Of a stretch of DNA of 64,000 nt, positions 1 through 8,786 are shown piece after piece. This stretch comes from Arthrobacter terricola. GTDB taxonomy: Bacteria > Actinomycetota > Actinomycetes > Actinomycetales > Micrococcaceae. Below the pieces are notes generated by a model that made no database searches, was not told where the DNA came from, and was given only the letters and a program-made list of their open reading frames with translations. The position numbers were made by a program, and so were the translations under genes. The DNA is taken from contig NZ_SMRU01000013.1 in NCBI RefSeq assembly GCF_004354015.1, positions 1 through 64,000 on the forward strand, written 5' to 3'. Within the stretch, counting starts at the first letter, position 1. Each line of letters opens with the position of its first letter.

Positions 1-297
1 TACGCCACGCACAAGACCCCCGAAGTCAAGGCATGGCTTGCGGCCCATCCCCGCTTCACCGTCCACTTCACTCCTACCTCGGGATCCTGGCTGAATCTCG
101 TCGAAGTCTGGTTCGGCATCATCGACCGGCAGGCCATCCGGCGCGGCGTCTTCACAAGCGTCAAAGACCTCAACCAGAAAATCCGCCAGTTCATCACCGG
201 CTGGAACGACCGATGCCACCCGTTCGTCTGGACCAAAACCCCCGAACAAATCCTCGCAAAAGCCAACCGCTTAACTACTTCAGAAACGCGACACTAG
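1..297 (+). mobile_element. IS630-family transposase, C-terminal part (5' end outside window)
   Basis: The open frame enters at base 1 and stops at 295-297, giving 98 residues of a DDE transposase. The motif GSWLNLVEVWFG carries the last catalytic glutamate, in the arrangement typical of IS630 (DDE_3) enzymes, and is followed by the usual tail ending TPEQILAKANR. The N-terminal half, with the first two catalytic aspartates, lies upstream of the window, so intactness cannot be judged. The stop codon TAG falls inside a CTAG. IS630 elements are known to insert at TA, with a preference for CTAG, so the right end of the element probably lies at about 294-296. Confidence 0.85.
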
Positions 298-363
298 GTG
301 TTTTGCCCGATTTGCACCTAGTCCGAAGTTTTTCACACCTAGATTCGACCTATCGGCCCCTAG
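294..363 (+). promoter_or_regulatory. Phased CACCTAG word array A, upstream of the ABC/metalloprotease operon
   Basis: Four 7-base words start exactly 21 bases apart: CTAGGTG at 294 (inverted), CACCTAG at 315, CACCTAG at 336 and CCCCTAG at 357. The 21-base step equals two helical turns. The single inverted copy is distal and the direct copies point toward the gene at 520. The same layout recurs at 44854, 49332, 55811 and 58692. The first word touches the end of the IS630 copy. A role as a binding site for a cooperative regulator is inferred. Confidence 0.6.
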
Positions 364-461
364 GCGGCGCTTCCGAGCCCTACTCTTCGAATGCAGGAGT
401 TGGAGCCAGTGGGGAGTCTCAGTCCTCATTGAATGCAGGTAGCTCTGTTCCAACAACTCGT

Positions 462-492
462 CGTGGTGGCACACCAAAAGTGCGCCACCACG
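462..492 (+). promoter_or_regulatory. Leader hairpin before the ABC operon
   Basis: CGTGGTGGC (462-470) pairs perfectly with GCCACCACG (484-492) around a 13-base loop. It ends 14 bases before the AAAGGGG ribosome binding site of the gene at 520. It has no T-run, so it may modulate translation or RNA stability rather than terminate transcription. Confidence 0.4.
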
Positions 493-519
493 GCCGGAGC
501 ATTGAAAGGGGTATCAACA

Positions 520-1236
520 ATGAACCTGACGGTTGAAAACCTTAACTTCGCCTACACTTCCCGGACCCAAGTGCTGCACGATGTCTCGTTCACGATTCCG
601 ACAAACTGCATCATGGGACTCGTGGGACCCAACGGGTCAGGAAAATCGACACTGATTAAGGTCATCTTGGACCTGCTGCAACTCCAAAACGGTCAAGTCA
701 AGATCGGTTCCGACATAAGCCAGAGCCGCAATGCCAAGATGTCCTCGATCTACTTGTCGAGCAATGACTTCCTTCCGGAGTTTCTCACGGGCGAGGAATA
801 CCTGCGTTTCATGCACGGCCTGTACGGGGAAGCCCTGGACTGCGCCGCGTTGACGTCGCAATTCGCGAAGTACTCCATGGCTGGAAGGCATCGGGACCTC
901 ATAGAGGACTACTCGCATGGCATGCGGAAAAAGTTGCAGCTCATCGCGGCGTTCATGTTGCGAAGGAGGCTCACTGTCATTGATGAGACCTTGAACGGAA
1001 TAGACATTGACGCGCTCAGAATATTCGAAGGTGACGTGAAGGAACTCGTCGCGGAAGGCCGGTCGGTCTTGCTGTGCAGCCATGACTTCGCAATGTTGGA
1101 GCGGGTTGCCGATCAGCTTGCCTTCCTTATTAGGGGAAGCATGGTTGTCCAAGCCCCGGTCGGTGACCTTATCGCGGACCATGGCACCATCGCGGACCTG
1201 GCCAACGAGCTCATCCAGGTAATGGAGACCCCCTGA
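520..1236 (+). CDS. ABC transporter ATP-binding protein of an exporter operon
   Basis: This 238-residue nucleotide-binding subunit energises export by the membrane partners that follow. Visible motifs are Walker A GPNGSGKST (near residue 36), an unusual signature region YSHGMRKKL, and Walker B LTVIDETLNGID, in which the usual DEP reads DET. The ATG at 520 follows AAAGGGG at a good distance and is preferred over an in-frame ATG at 433, because the extra residues fall in the leader hairpin. The permease starts two bases after the stop. The family fits ABC-2 type peptide or drug exporters. The substrate is unknown; the metalloprotease at the end of the operon suggests a peptide. Confidence 0.85.
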   Translation: MNLTVENLNFAYTSRTQVLHDVSFTIPTNCIMGLVGPNGSGKSTLIKVILDLLQLQNGQVKIGSDISQSRNAKMSSIYLSSNDFLPEFLTGEEYLRFMHGLYGEALDCAALTSQFAKYSMAGRHRDLIEDYSHGMRKKLQLIAAFMLRRRLTVIDETLNGIDIDALRIFEGDVKELVAEGRSVLLCSHDFAMLERVADQLAFLIRGSMVVQAPVGDLIADHGTIADLANELIQVMETP

Positions 1237-1237
1237 G

Positions 1238-2665
1238 ATGCGGCGCGCGAGCGTGGCACTGCTTTTCCGGCTATTTTGGATTTTCATTCTCAGGCGCGTG
1301 TTGGGCCGCGGATTGCTGGCAAGTCGGACTGCCAGAATCTCAGTACTGCTCTTGCTTGTCACCGCCTTCGCCGGCTTTACACTGCTCAGTTATGTGGTGA
1401 TCCGGCAGTACTTCGGTGGAACCGGCCTCCTCGAACCGGTCCTTCAAGCCGCCAATGTATCTGTAGCGTTCTGGGCCCTTGTTACCTATGTACTAATACG
1501 GGTGCTCTTCATGAAGGCAGACGAACTCCTCAAGCTGTCCTTCAGCCTTCCGGTGACCAACAAGGAAAGGACACTGGCCTTCGGGCTCTTCGAATTGTCA
1601 GTCGTCTTCGTGATGATGTTGTTCATTTTCGGGGCCTTCTCGGTCTCTACAGTCCTGGTGGGAGGCCCTCCTTTCATCCCGAAGGTCCTGGCCTCCATCT
1701 GGTTCCCGGCGCAGACGGCGTACCTGCTGCTCAGCCTTGGCTACTATCTCCTCGAACGGGCGCTTCTTACCCTGCGGGTTTCCCGGCTTCGCAGTCTCAT
1801 AGTGCCGATGGTGCTGGGTCTCGGGCTCGTCGCGATATTCCCATATACCAATGAACAGAGCGCACAAATAGCCCAAAGTCATGTAGAAGGCCGTGACTAC
1901 TGGTCGCCAGCACTGTCATTCGCGCTATTGCAGGAAAAAGCTGGAATATGGATTTGCAGTCTGGTGTTCCTTGTGACATCTGCCGCAATAGTCGGGGCAA
2001 TCATGGCGGCGGCTCCGAAGAGTTACGTCCCGATACGCCGGTTTTTCATACTGCTTCCGTCCTGGTTGGCGAAGCATCGGTTTGGCGTTTACATACTGGT
2101 CATGTTTCGAAATTTCGAAACGACGGTAGCGGTCCTTTTCGTCATCATATTTTCTATATTCATGTGGGTCTACCATTTGGCGTTTCCACCCTACGTGCTA
2201 GCCTTAGTCACTTTTCAGGGCATTTACGCATATTCAAATTCGGAAACGTTGAGGCGCATGGTTCCCTTCCCGGGCCGGACATTCGCTAACTACCTTCGTC
2301 TCGTGGGCTCGCAGACGGTCCTGCTCGGCGTCGTTGCCATTCCGGTCCTGAGCCTATCCCTGGCACAAGGAATTTCGTGGGATGCGATCCCGCACGTGGC
2401 AGTATTCTGCTTGAGCAACATCCTCATTTCGACATTGATAGGCATCGCGTTTCCCCCGGAAAAGGGAAATCCCTTCACTGTACTCATAGGAGTGGTGGTG
2501 ACCTTGACGATTGTCATGATTATCGCCCTCGGACTGAACATTTTTAACTTTCACCCGGCAATCACCGCCATAATCTTCATTTTACTGAACCTCCTGATTG
2601 TCGGTTACAGCATATTCGGCATGCAAAGGTTGGAAAGGATCGCCCGCCATGAAGTGGTTTCTTAG
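1238..2665 (+). CDS. Polytopic membrane subunit of the ABC exporter
   Basis: A 475-residue, very hydrophobic protein with roughly a dozen membrane segments, translationally coupled to the ATPase (its start is two bases after that stop). No extracellular domain is visible. I recognise no specific family, but size, position and topology fit the integral subunit of a bacterial ABC-2 type exporter. It is comparable in size and place to the 511-residue membrane protein at 46985, which is also paired with an ABC ATPase, but the two sequences show no obvious close similarity. Local base composition is less GC-rich than in the flanking metabolic genes, which would fit acquired DNA. Confidence 0.65.
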   Translation: MRRASVALLFRLFWIFILRRVLGRGLLASRTARISVLLLLVTAFAGFTLLSYVVIRQYFGGTGLLEPVLQAANVSVAFWALVTYVLIRVLFMKADELLKLSFSLPVTNKERTLAFGLFELSVVFVMMLFIFGAFSVSTVLVGGPPFIPKVLASIWFPAQTAYLLLSLGYYLLERALLTLRVSRLRSLIVPMVLGLGLVAIFPYTNEQSAQIAQSHVEGRDYWSPALSFALLQEKAGIWICSLVFLVTSAAIVGAIMAAAPKSYVPIRRFFILLPSWLAKHRFGVYILVMFRNFETTVAVLFVIIFSIFMWVYHLAFPPYVLALVTFQGIYAYSNSETLRRMVPFPGRTFANYLRLVGSQTVLLGVVAIPVLSLSLAQGISWDAIPHVAVFCLSNILISTLIGIAFPPEKGNPFTVLIGVVVTLTIVMIIALGLNIFNFHPAITAIIFILLNLLIVGYSIFGMQRLERIARHEVVS

Positions 2666-2960
2666 AATATCCGCGGCATTGACTTCATCTTTTGTCCTCA
2701 CCATGATCGTCGTCGTAGGAAGCTTCATCATGACGATGTTCTCGGCCCGAGAGGTCGGAGTACGAAAGTTTGGCCTCTTCGGAGCGGTATTTTTCCACCC
2801 GCAAGAACAGTCGGACGGGTCAACAATACTGGAAGCAGGCGTGTCGAATGGCGCCCCCATCGCCATCATTTTCGTATTGCTGGCGGCATTCCAGGTTGCG
2901 GTAGCTTCGGTTCTGGAACGTCTCAAGGCTCACAAGCGACGCCTTCAAGAGGCCGATTAA
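2649..2960 (+). CDS. Small two-helix membrane protein of the exporter operon
   Basis: A 103-residue protein that starts at ATG 2649, inside the end of the preceding permease gene (17-base overlap). It has a membrane segment near residues 5-28, an external stretch of about 40 residues, a second segment near residues 63-85, and a basic tail rich in K and R. An earlier in-frame start at 2598 would lie deep in the permease gene and is not preferred. No family is recognised. The tight coupling suggests an accessory transporter subunit or an immunity protein. Confidence 0.6.
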   Translation: MKWFLRISAALTSSFVLTMIVVVGSFIMTMFSAREVGVRKFGLFGAVFFHPQEQSDGSTILEAGVSNGAPIAIIFVLLAAFQVAVASVLERLKAHKRRLQEAD

Positions 2961-2962
2961 GG

Positions 2963-3496
2963 TTGCTTCTTCACGCCATCCCGCTGCGAGAAACAACCGC
3001 CGGCCTGATACTTGGCTTACTTATCCGGTCATCCCGTTGGCCCCTTGCTGCCATCGCCGTCGGGTTCTTGTTGTGCGGCGCCTTGGCGTTCATGACCGGA
3101 GACCGGGTCCTATTCCAAGCCGGGCTTTGGTTACTGGCCCACGCACTCTGCCTGTTCTGCAGTTTCGTGGTGCATGAGATATCTCATGTTGTTTGTATGC
3201 GGCGGTTCTCGGGTGTCACCCACATCGTAGTGTCAACCAACAGTCGGCGCTTTTCCATCACGCCTATCGGAAGCCTGCGTGGTTGGCAGATTGCAGTCAC
3301 AGCGGTCGCTGGCCCGGGCGCGTCATGCGCTATCGGAGCGGCGCTTGTCTTTCTCATTCCAAACTCGCTCCTGCACTTGTGGTTCCTGTTCCATGCGGTC
3401 TTTATCCTCCCTGTCTTCGGCGACGGACGCGGCCTCATAGAAGGAATCAAGTATTGGTCCAGACCCGTTGCCTTGACAGCGCATGCCCGTTCATGA
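2963..3496 (+). CDS. M50-like (site-2 protease type) membrane metalloprotease
   Basis: A 177-residue membrane protein with HEISH at residues 71-75 inside a hydrophobic segment, the zinc-binding HExxH of intramembrane proteases. A second motif, LPVFGDGRG with D154, matches the place of the third metal ligand in M50 proteins. A glycine-rich AVAGPGA stretch lies between them, as in that family. The TTG start at 2963 follows AAGAGG, three bases after the previous stop; no other start keeps the first helix. With an ABC exporter in the same operon it may trim a peptide during secretion, as proposed for M50 proteins in peptide clusters. The peptide itself is not seen here. Confidence 0.7.
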   Translation: MLLHAIPLRETTAGLILGLLIRSSRWPLAAIAVGFLLCGALAFMTGDRVLFQAGLWLLAHALCLFCSFVVHEISHVVCMRRFSGVTHIVVSTNSRRFSITPIGSLRGWQIAVTAVAGPGASCAIGAALVFLIPNSLLHLWFLFHAVFILPVFGDGRGLIEGIKYWSRPVALTAHARS

Positions 3497-3497
3497 C

Positions 3498-4307
3498 TCA
3501 GCCGCGGCGACCGGGAGCTTCCCACTCCCGGTAAATTTCCGGGCGGCGGTCGCTCAGGTAGGGCACGTCCTCGCGCGCGGCACGCACCGGATCCGCAAGG
3601 ACTTCGGCGAACAGCAGCGCGGCCGATTCTCCCGCAGCGGCCGTCAGCGAGCCGTCCGGACCGGCAACCACGCTTCCGCCAAGGAAGTCGCAACCGTCCT
3701 CATGGCCGCTGTGGTTGGCGTAGGCCACGTGGAGTTGGCTTTCCAATGCCCGGGCACGGATGAGCACTTGCGGCACGGCTTCGTATCCAGCGGACAACGC
3801 GGTTGGAACCAAAAGTAGTTCGGCTCCGCGCACGGCTGCCGCGCGGACCGCTTCAGGGAATTCGACGTCGTAGCAAATCAACAGTGAAACGCTGAGGCCG
3901 TTGAAGTCGACGACGGCGGGAGCATCGGTGGCGGCGGAAAACGCCTTTCGCTCTTCGTCGCCAAAGAGATGGACTTTGGCGTATTCCAGCAAAACCTGGC
4001 CGCCCGCGTCTAGGAGCGTAGCCGAAATATACCGGCCACCGTCTTCGGCAGGAGCAGGAAGGCTATAGACCAGTCCAATGCCGCGGACGCGAGCGATGTT
4101 GGCCAACTTCTCCCGGATGCTTGGAAGAATTACAGGATCCAGCTCCGCGTGGATCCTGAGCGGCGAGTAGCCCACGGGGAAGAGTTCAGGAGTCAGCAGC
4201 AAGGAGGCCCCGGCGCCGGCAGCCTTTTGCGCTGCCGCGTCAATCGTCGCCAGATTGGCCTCGATGTCCAGGACAACGGCATTGGCCTGCATCACGGACA
4301 GCAGCAT
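3498..4307 (-). CDS. Carbon-nitrogen hydrolase of the nitrilase superfamily
   Basis: A 269-residue cytoplasmic hydrolase of non-peptide C-N bonds (amides or related). The Glu-Lys-Cys triad is visible: E41 in LLTPELFP, K111 in EYAKVHLF and C145 in LLICYDVEFPE. Length is normal for the amidase branches. The ATG at 4307 has a strong GAGGTGG ribosome binding site; the open frame extends further upstream but has no such site. It ends one base from the converging metalloprotease gene and is divergent from the ROK regulator. Substrate cannot be read from the sequence; an aliphatic amide or N-carbamoyl compound is plausible. Confidence 0.85.
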   Translation of the reverse strand: MLLSVMQANAVVLDIEANLATIDAAAQKAAGAGASLLLTPELFPVGYSPLRIHAELDPVILPSIREKLANIARVRGIGLVYSLPAPAEDGGRYISATLLDAGGQVLLEYAKVHLFGDEERKAFSAATDAPAVVDFNGLSVSLLICYDVEFPEAVRAAAVRGAELLLVPTALSAGYEAVPQVLIRARALESQLHVAYANHSGHEDGCDFLGGSVVAGPDGSLTAAAGESAALLFAEVLADPVRAAREDVPYLSDRRPEIYREWEAPGRRG

Positions 4308-4535
4308 CTTTACCACCTCAATAGCCCATTCAGTTCCCCGGAAGACATTCCTGGAAATCGTCGTCAAACCAGCGTAGCCAGCCTCCACGCGCTGCTGCGG
4401 GGACAAATAGACCCAACGAAGACGGGCAGAGGATGGATCGCACAATTGTCCGTATCGGTCCATGGGGTCGACACAAGACGGTCTCCATGCGTTAACTTCT
4501 TGACTGCAAAAGTGATTTGGTGCACGCTTCATGTC

Positions 4536-5726
4536 ATGCCTGCAACATCCAGCTCGATGAAGAGCCATCGCAAGAACCCCGGCTCGCAGTCGGCGCTGCG
4601 CCACCTCAACCAGCAGCGGCTCATCGAGTGCCTATTGAACGGCCCGTCCACCCAGGCCGAACTCGCCCGGCAGACCGGCCTGTCCACCGCCACGGTGTCC
4701 AACATCGTCAAGATCATGCAGGACGCCGGCCTGGTTTCCACGGAACCGATCACCAGCTCGGGCCGCCGGGCACTCAACGTGCGGCTCAACAGCAACGGGG
4801 CGGTCGCCGTCGGGATCGACTTCGGCCGGCGGCACCTGAGGGTGGTCCTTGCGTCACTCGGCTACCACATCATCATCGAGGAAACAGTGACGCTTCCCCT
4901 CGGCCACCACGCGGAACAAGGCATCAGCGCCGCCGTCGAACTTCTCGACAAGCTACTGCTGGAAAGCGGCGTGGACCGGAGCGCGGTGGTGGGCGCGGGA
5001 GCAGGCATCGCGGGCCCGATCGACCGCCGATCAGGGACCGTAGCCCAGGGGGCGATCCTGCCGGAGTGGGTGGGAATCCAGATCCTCGAACGGCTGGAAG
5101 AAGCCCTCGATTTGCCCGTGTACGTTGACAACGACGCCAATCTTGGCGCCCTGTCCGAAGTCACCTGGGGGCCACACAGCGGGATCAGCAACCTGATGTT
5201 CTTGAAGATAGGATCGGGCATCGGCGCAGGCCTGATCCTGAATGGGGAACCCTACTACGGGGCGGTCGGAATCACCGGTGAAATCGGGCATGCAACTATC
5301 CACGAGTACGGCGCGATCTGCCGTTGCGGCAACCGCGGATGCCTCGAAACCATGGCTTCCACCACCACCATGATCGAGTTGCTTGGCAAGGGAACCGGAG
5401 TGCATCTCGAACCTGAGGACATTGTGCGGAACGCCCTTGCGAAGGATCCTGCGACCCTGCGCGTGGTGGACGACGCCGGCCTGGCCGTGGGGCGCGCTTT
5501 GGGCAATGTGGCGAATCTCATCAATCCCGAAGTGATCGTGGTCGGCGGTCCGCTGGCCGGCCTTGCCGACATCCTCCTGGACCCGATCCGGCGCGGGCTT
5601 GTCCGCCATGCCGTCCCCGTAATCGGCGAGACGACGCACCTTGCCATGTCCTCGCTCGGTGCCCGGGCAGAGGCCCTGGGGGCGGCGGCACTGGTCTTCC
5701 AGCACGCCGGAATCAAGCAGTCCTAA
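4536..5726 (+). CDS. ROK-family transcriptional regulator (NagC/XylR type)
   Basis: A 396-residue sugar-responsive repressor. An N-terminal winged helix-turn-helix ([20 protein letters not shown]) is followed by a ROK sugar-binding domain with a DNDAN motif and the zinc site [10 protein letters not shown]. The start is uncertain: ATG 4536 and ATG 4557 are both possible and neither has a good ribosome binding site. An open frame runs back to 4149 but enters the divergent promoter region. The sugar importer genes begin 139 bases downstream on the same strand, so it probably controls them in response to the transported sugar. Confidence 0.88.
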   Translation: MPATSSSMKSHRKNPGSQSALRHLNQQRLIECLLNGPSTQAELARQTGLSTATVSNIVKIMQDAGLVSTEPITSSGRRALNVRLNSNGAVAVGIDFGRRHLRVVLASLGYHIIIEETVTLPLGHHAEQGISAAVELLDKLLLESGVDRSAVVGAGAGIAGPIDRRSGTVAQGAILPEWVGIQILERLEEALDLPVYVDNDANLGALSEVTWGPHSGISNLMFLKIGSGIGAGLILNGEPYYGAVGITGEIGHATIHEYGAICRCGNRGCLETMASTTTMIELLGKGTGVHLEPEDIVRNALAKDPATLRVVDDAGLAVGRALGNVANLINPEVIVVGGPLAGLADILLDPIRRGLVRHAVPVIGETTHLAMSSLGARAEALGAAALVFQHAGIKQS

Positions 5727-5865
5727 ACCAATTCGTTACCACGCTGTTATCTCGCCATTGCGTTCAAGTCTTGACGACAAGGCGTGTGATCCAGTTTACT
5801 TTCACATCAGAAAGGCTCGCCATCCGCGAGCCGACGACGACGTCAACCATTGGAGGCGCGAGGGT

Positions 5866-7422
5866 ATGTCTACCCCCACAACCGACCAGGATCCGATCCT
5901 CCTCGAAATGCGATCCATCACTAAGGAATTCCCCGGCGTGAAGGCTCTCTCGAACGTCAGCCTCCGGGTCAAGGTGGGCGAAATCCACGCGATCTGCGGC
6001 GAGAACGGTGCCGGAAAATCCACCCTCATGAAGGTGCTTTCCGGCGTCTACCCGCACGGCAGCTACGACGGCGAGATCGTGTATAACGCCGAAGTCCAGC
6101 AGTTCAAGGACATCCGGGCCAGCGAGCAGGCGGGGATCGTGATCATCCACCAGGAACTCGCCCTGATTCCGGAACTGTCCATCATGGAGAACATCTTCCT
6201 CGGCAATGAACCGGTCCGCCGCGGAGTCATTGATTGGGCGGAAGCCCGCAAACGCTCGGTGGAGCTCCTTGCCCGGGTTGGCCTGCGCGAGGATCCGGAC
6301 ACGCCCATCAAGGAAATCGGCGTCGGCAAGCAGCAGTTGGTGGAAATCGCCAAGGCCCTGAACAAATCGGTCAAACTGCTCATCCTGGACGAGCCCACCG
6401 CCGCCCTGAACGAATCCGACTCCCAGCACCTGCTGGACCTGATCCTCGGCCTCAAGGGCCGCGGCATCACCTCGATCATGATTTCCCACAAGCTCAACGA
6501 GATCGAGCAGATCGCGGATGAAATCACCATCATCCGCGACGGCAAGTCGATCGAGACGCTCAACGTCAAGCGTGACGGCGTGGACGAGGACCGGATCATC
6601 AAGGGCATGGTGGGCCGCACGCTCGAATCGCGTTTCCCGGACCACACGCCCAAGATCGGGGAAGTGTTCTTCGAGGTCAAGGACTGGACCGTGGGGCACC
6701 CCCAGATCCAGGACCGTTTGGTCTGCAAGGGCTCCAACTTCCACGTGCGCCGGGGCGAGATCGTTGGCTTCGCCGGGCTCATGGGCGCAGGACGTACCGA
6801 GCTTGCCCGCTCCATTTTCGGCCACTCCTACGGCAAGTTCATCTCGGGGCAGGTCTATAAGGACGGCAAGCCGATCAGTATGCGCAACGTCCGCCAAGCG
6901 ATCGACCACGGCCTCGGCTACGTCACCGAGGACCGCAAGAGCCTCGGGCTGAACCTCCTGGATGACATCAAGACCACCACGGTTTCGGCCAACTTGAAGA
7001 AGATCAGCCGGGGCATAGTCGTGGACGCCAACAAGGAATTCATGGTGGCCGAACAGTACAGGAAGTCCCTGCGGACCAAGACCCCGTCGGTTGAAGAAGG
7101 CGTCTCGAAACTCTCCGGCGGGAACCAGCAAAAGGTAGTTCTCGCCAAGTGGATGTTCACCGATCCGGACCTCCTCATCCTGGACGAACCCACCCGCGGA
7201 ATCGACGTCGGAGCCAAGTACGAGATCTACGGCATCATCCAGCAACTGGCCAACCAAGGGAAGGGCGTGATCGTGATTTCCTCCGAGCTTCCCGAGCTCT
7301 TGGGCCTTTCCGACCGCATCTACACCATCTTCGAGGGCTCCATCACCGGGGTGCTCACCAAGGACGAAGCGAGCCAGGAGAGCCTCATGAAACTCATGAC
7401 CTCCAGCCGCAAAGCAGCCTGA
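5866..7422 (+). CDS. mmsA: Multiple-monosaccharide ABC importer, tandem ATPase
   Basis: A 518-residue ATPase with two nucleotide-binding domains, as in CUT2 sugar importers. Domain one has Walker [10 protein letters not shown] and Walker [14 protein letters not shown]. Domain two has the degenerate loop GLMGAGRTE, signature LSGGNQQKV and Walker [13 protein letters not shown]. The start at 5866 has GGAGG nine bases ahead. It is followed by the permease and binding protein genes on the same strand. The best match is the MmsA/GguA group, which handles several monosaccharides (arabinose, galactose, xylose and others). XylG or AraG would be alternatives. Confidence 0.88.
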   Translation: MSTPTTDQDPILLEMRSITKEFPGVKALSNVSLRVKVGEIHAICGENGAGKSTLMKVLSGVYPHGSYDGEIVYNAEVQQFKDIRASEQAGIVIIHQELALIPELSIMENIFLGNEPVRRGVIDWAEARKRSVELLARVGLREDPDTPIKEIGVGKQQLVEIAKALNKSVKLLILDEPTAALNESDSQHLLDLILGLKGRGITSIMISHKLNEIEQIADEITIIRDGKSIETLNVKRDGVDEDRIIKGMVGRTLESRFPDHTPKIGEVFFEVKDWTVGHPQIQDRLVCKGSNFHVRRGEIVGFAGLMGAGRTELARSIFGHSYGKFISGQVYKDGKPISMRNVRQAIDHGLGYVTEDRKSLGLNLLDDIKTTTVSANLKKISRGIVVDANKEFMVAEQYRKSLRTKTPSVEEGVSKLSGGNQQKVVLAKWMFTDPDLLILDEPTRGIDVGAKYEIYGIIQQLANQGKGVIVISSELPELLGLSDRIYTIFEGSITGVLTKDEASQESLMKLMTSSRKAA

Positions 7423-7463
7423 CCCGGTTACCCCAGAACCACACGGACACAAGGATCCAAACC

Positions 7464-8735
7464 ATGAACGCGCTCAAGAAGCTATTCGGTGGCAACACCA
7501 GACAATTCGGCATGATCTTCGCCCTGGTGGCGCTCGTGATCTTCTTCCAGATCTTTACCGAGGGCCGCACACTGACCCCGGGCAACGTCATCAACCTGTT
7601 CAACGGCAACGCCTACATCCTGATCCTGGCCATCGGCATGGTCCTGGTCATCATCGCCGGCCACATCGACCTCTCCGTTGGATCGGTGGCAGCTTTCGTC
7701 GGTATTTCGGTGGCGCTCGCCATCCGGGACTGGAATCTCCCCTGGTACGCGGCCGTATTGTTCGGCCTCCTGCTGGGGGCGCTGATCGGTGCGTGGCAAG
7801 GCTTCTGGACTGCGTACGTCGGAATCCCCGCCTTCATCGTCACCCTGGCCGGCATGCTCCTTTTCCGTGGCTTCAACCAGTTCGTCGGCAAATCCAACAC
7901 CGTCCCTGTGCCGGACGACTTCCAGTACCTCGGCTCCGGCTACCTGCCGGAGGTAGGACCAAACACGGGATACAACAACCTGACGGTCCTCCTCGGCTTG
8001 ATCGGCGTCGCGTTCGTGATCTTCAGCGCGCTGCGCAGCCGCCGCAACGCACAGGCACTGGGTGCGGAAGTCCAGGAAACCTGGGTCATGATCACAAAGC
8101 TCGTGCTGGTCAACGCCGCCATCCTGTACGCGACGTACCTGTTCGCCACGGGCCGCCCCGGCACCTCGTTCCCCATCCCTGGCCTCATCCTCGGGGTGCT
8201 GGTGCTCATCTACGGATTCATCTCCGCCAAGACCGTCATCGGCCGGCACATCTACGCTGTGGGCGGCAACCGGCACGCGGCCGAGCTTTCCGGTGTCCAG
8301 TCCAAGAAGGTCAACTTCATGGTCATGATGAACATGTCCGTCCTGGCCGGTCTCGCCGGCATGATCTTCGTTGGACGCTCCACCGCTTCGGGACCGTTCG
8401 ACGGCGTCGGTTGGGAACTGGACGCCATCGCCGCAGTGTTCATCGGCGGCGCGGCGGTTACCGGCGGCGTCGGAACCGTGATCGGCTCGATCGTCGGTGG
8501 CCTCGTCATGGCAGTCCTGAACAACGGCCTGCAGCTCCTCGGCGTAGGCGCGGACCTCACCCAGATCATCAAGGGCCTGGTACTGCTCGCGGCAGTCGCC
8601 TTCGACGTCTACAACAAGACGCAGGGCAAGAAATCGATCATCGGAATGATGATGAAGAACTTCGGCCGGAAGAGCGAGGAAATCGCACCGGACGAGACAA
8701 CCTCAACCAAGGAAGTCATAGCTAAGGAAGCCTGA
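7464..8735 (+). CDS. mmsB: Multiple-monosaccharide ABC importer, permease
   Basis: A 423-residue inner membrane permease of the CUT2 class. The early motif AGHIDLSVGSVAAF and the later ELSGV and GGVGTVIGSIVGG stretches are typical of RbsC/XylH-like proteins. The longer form, with an extra segment around EVQETWVMITKL in the middle, fits the MmsB/GguB group. The ATG at 7464 follows CAAGGA. It lies 41 bases after the ATPase and 51 bases before the binding protein. It carries sugar across the membrane when the tandem ATPase hydrolyses ATP. Confidence 0.88.
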   Translation: MNALKKLFGGNTRQFGMIFALVALVIFFQIFTEGRTLTPGNVINLFNGNAYILILAIGMVLVIIAGHIDLSVGSVAAFVGISVALAIRDWNLPWYAAVLFGLLLGALIGAWQGFWTAYVGIPAFIVTLAGMLLFRGFNQFVGKSNTVPVPDDFQYLGSGYLPEVGPNTGYNNLTVLLGLIGVAFVIFSALRSRRNAQALGAEVQETWVMITKLVLVNAAILYATYLFATGRPGTSFPIPGLILGVLVLIYGFISAKTVIGRHIYAVGGNRHAAELSGVQSKKVNFMVMMNMSVLAGLAGMIFVGRSTASGPFDGVGWELDAIAAVFIGGAAVTGGVGTVIGSIVGGLVMAVLNNGLQLLGVGADLTQIIKGLVLLAAVAFDVYNKTQGKKSIIGMMMKNFGRKSEEIAPDETTSTKEVIAKEA

Positions 8736-8786
8736 TCGGCTTCGAGGCAATGCGTTCCATCCACAACAAAGAAAGCGAACCAAGTT

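Noticed and set aside
4149..4535. Long N-terminal extension of the ROK regulator
   Set aside because: It overlaps the divergent hydrolase gene and is not like any ROK domain.
5764..7452. 562-codon open frame opposite the sugar ATPase
   Set aside because: Antisense artefact of high-GC codon use; the plus strand encodes all ABC motifs.
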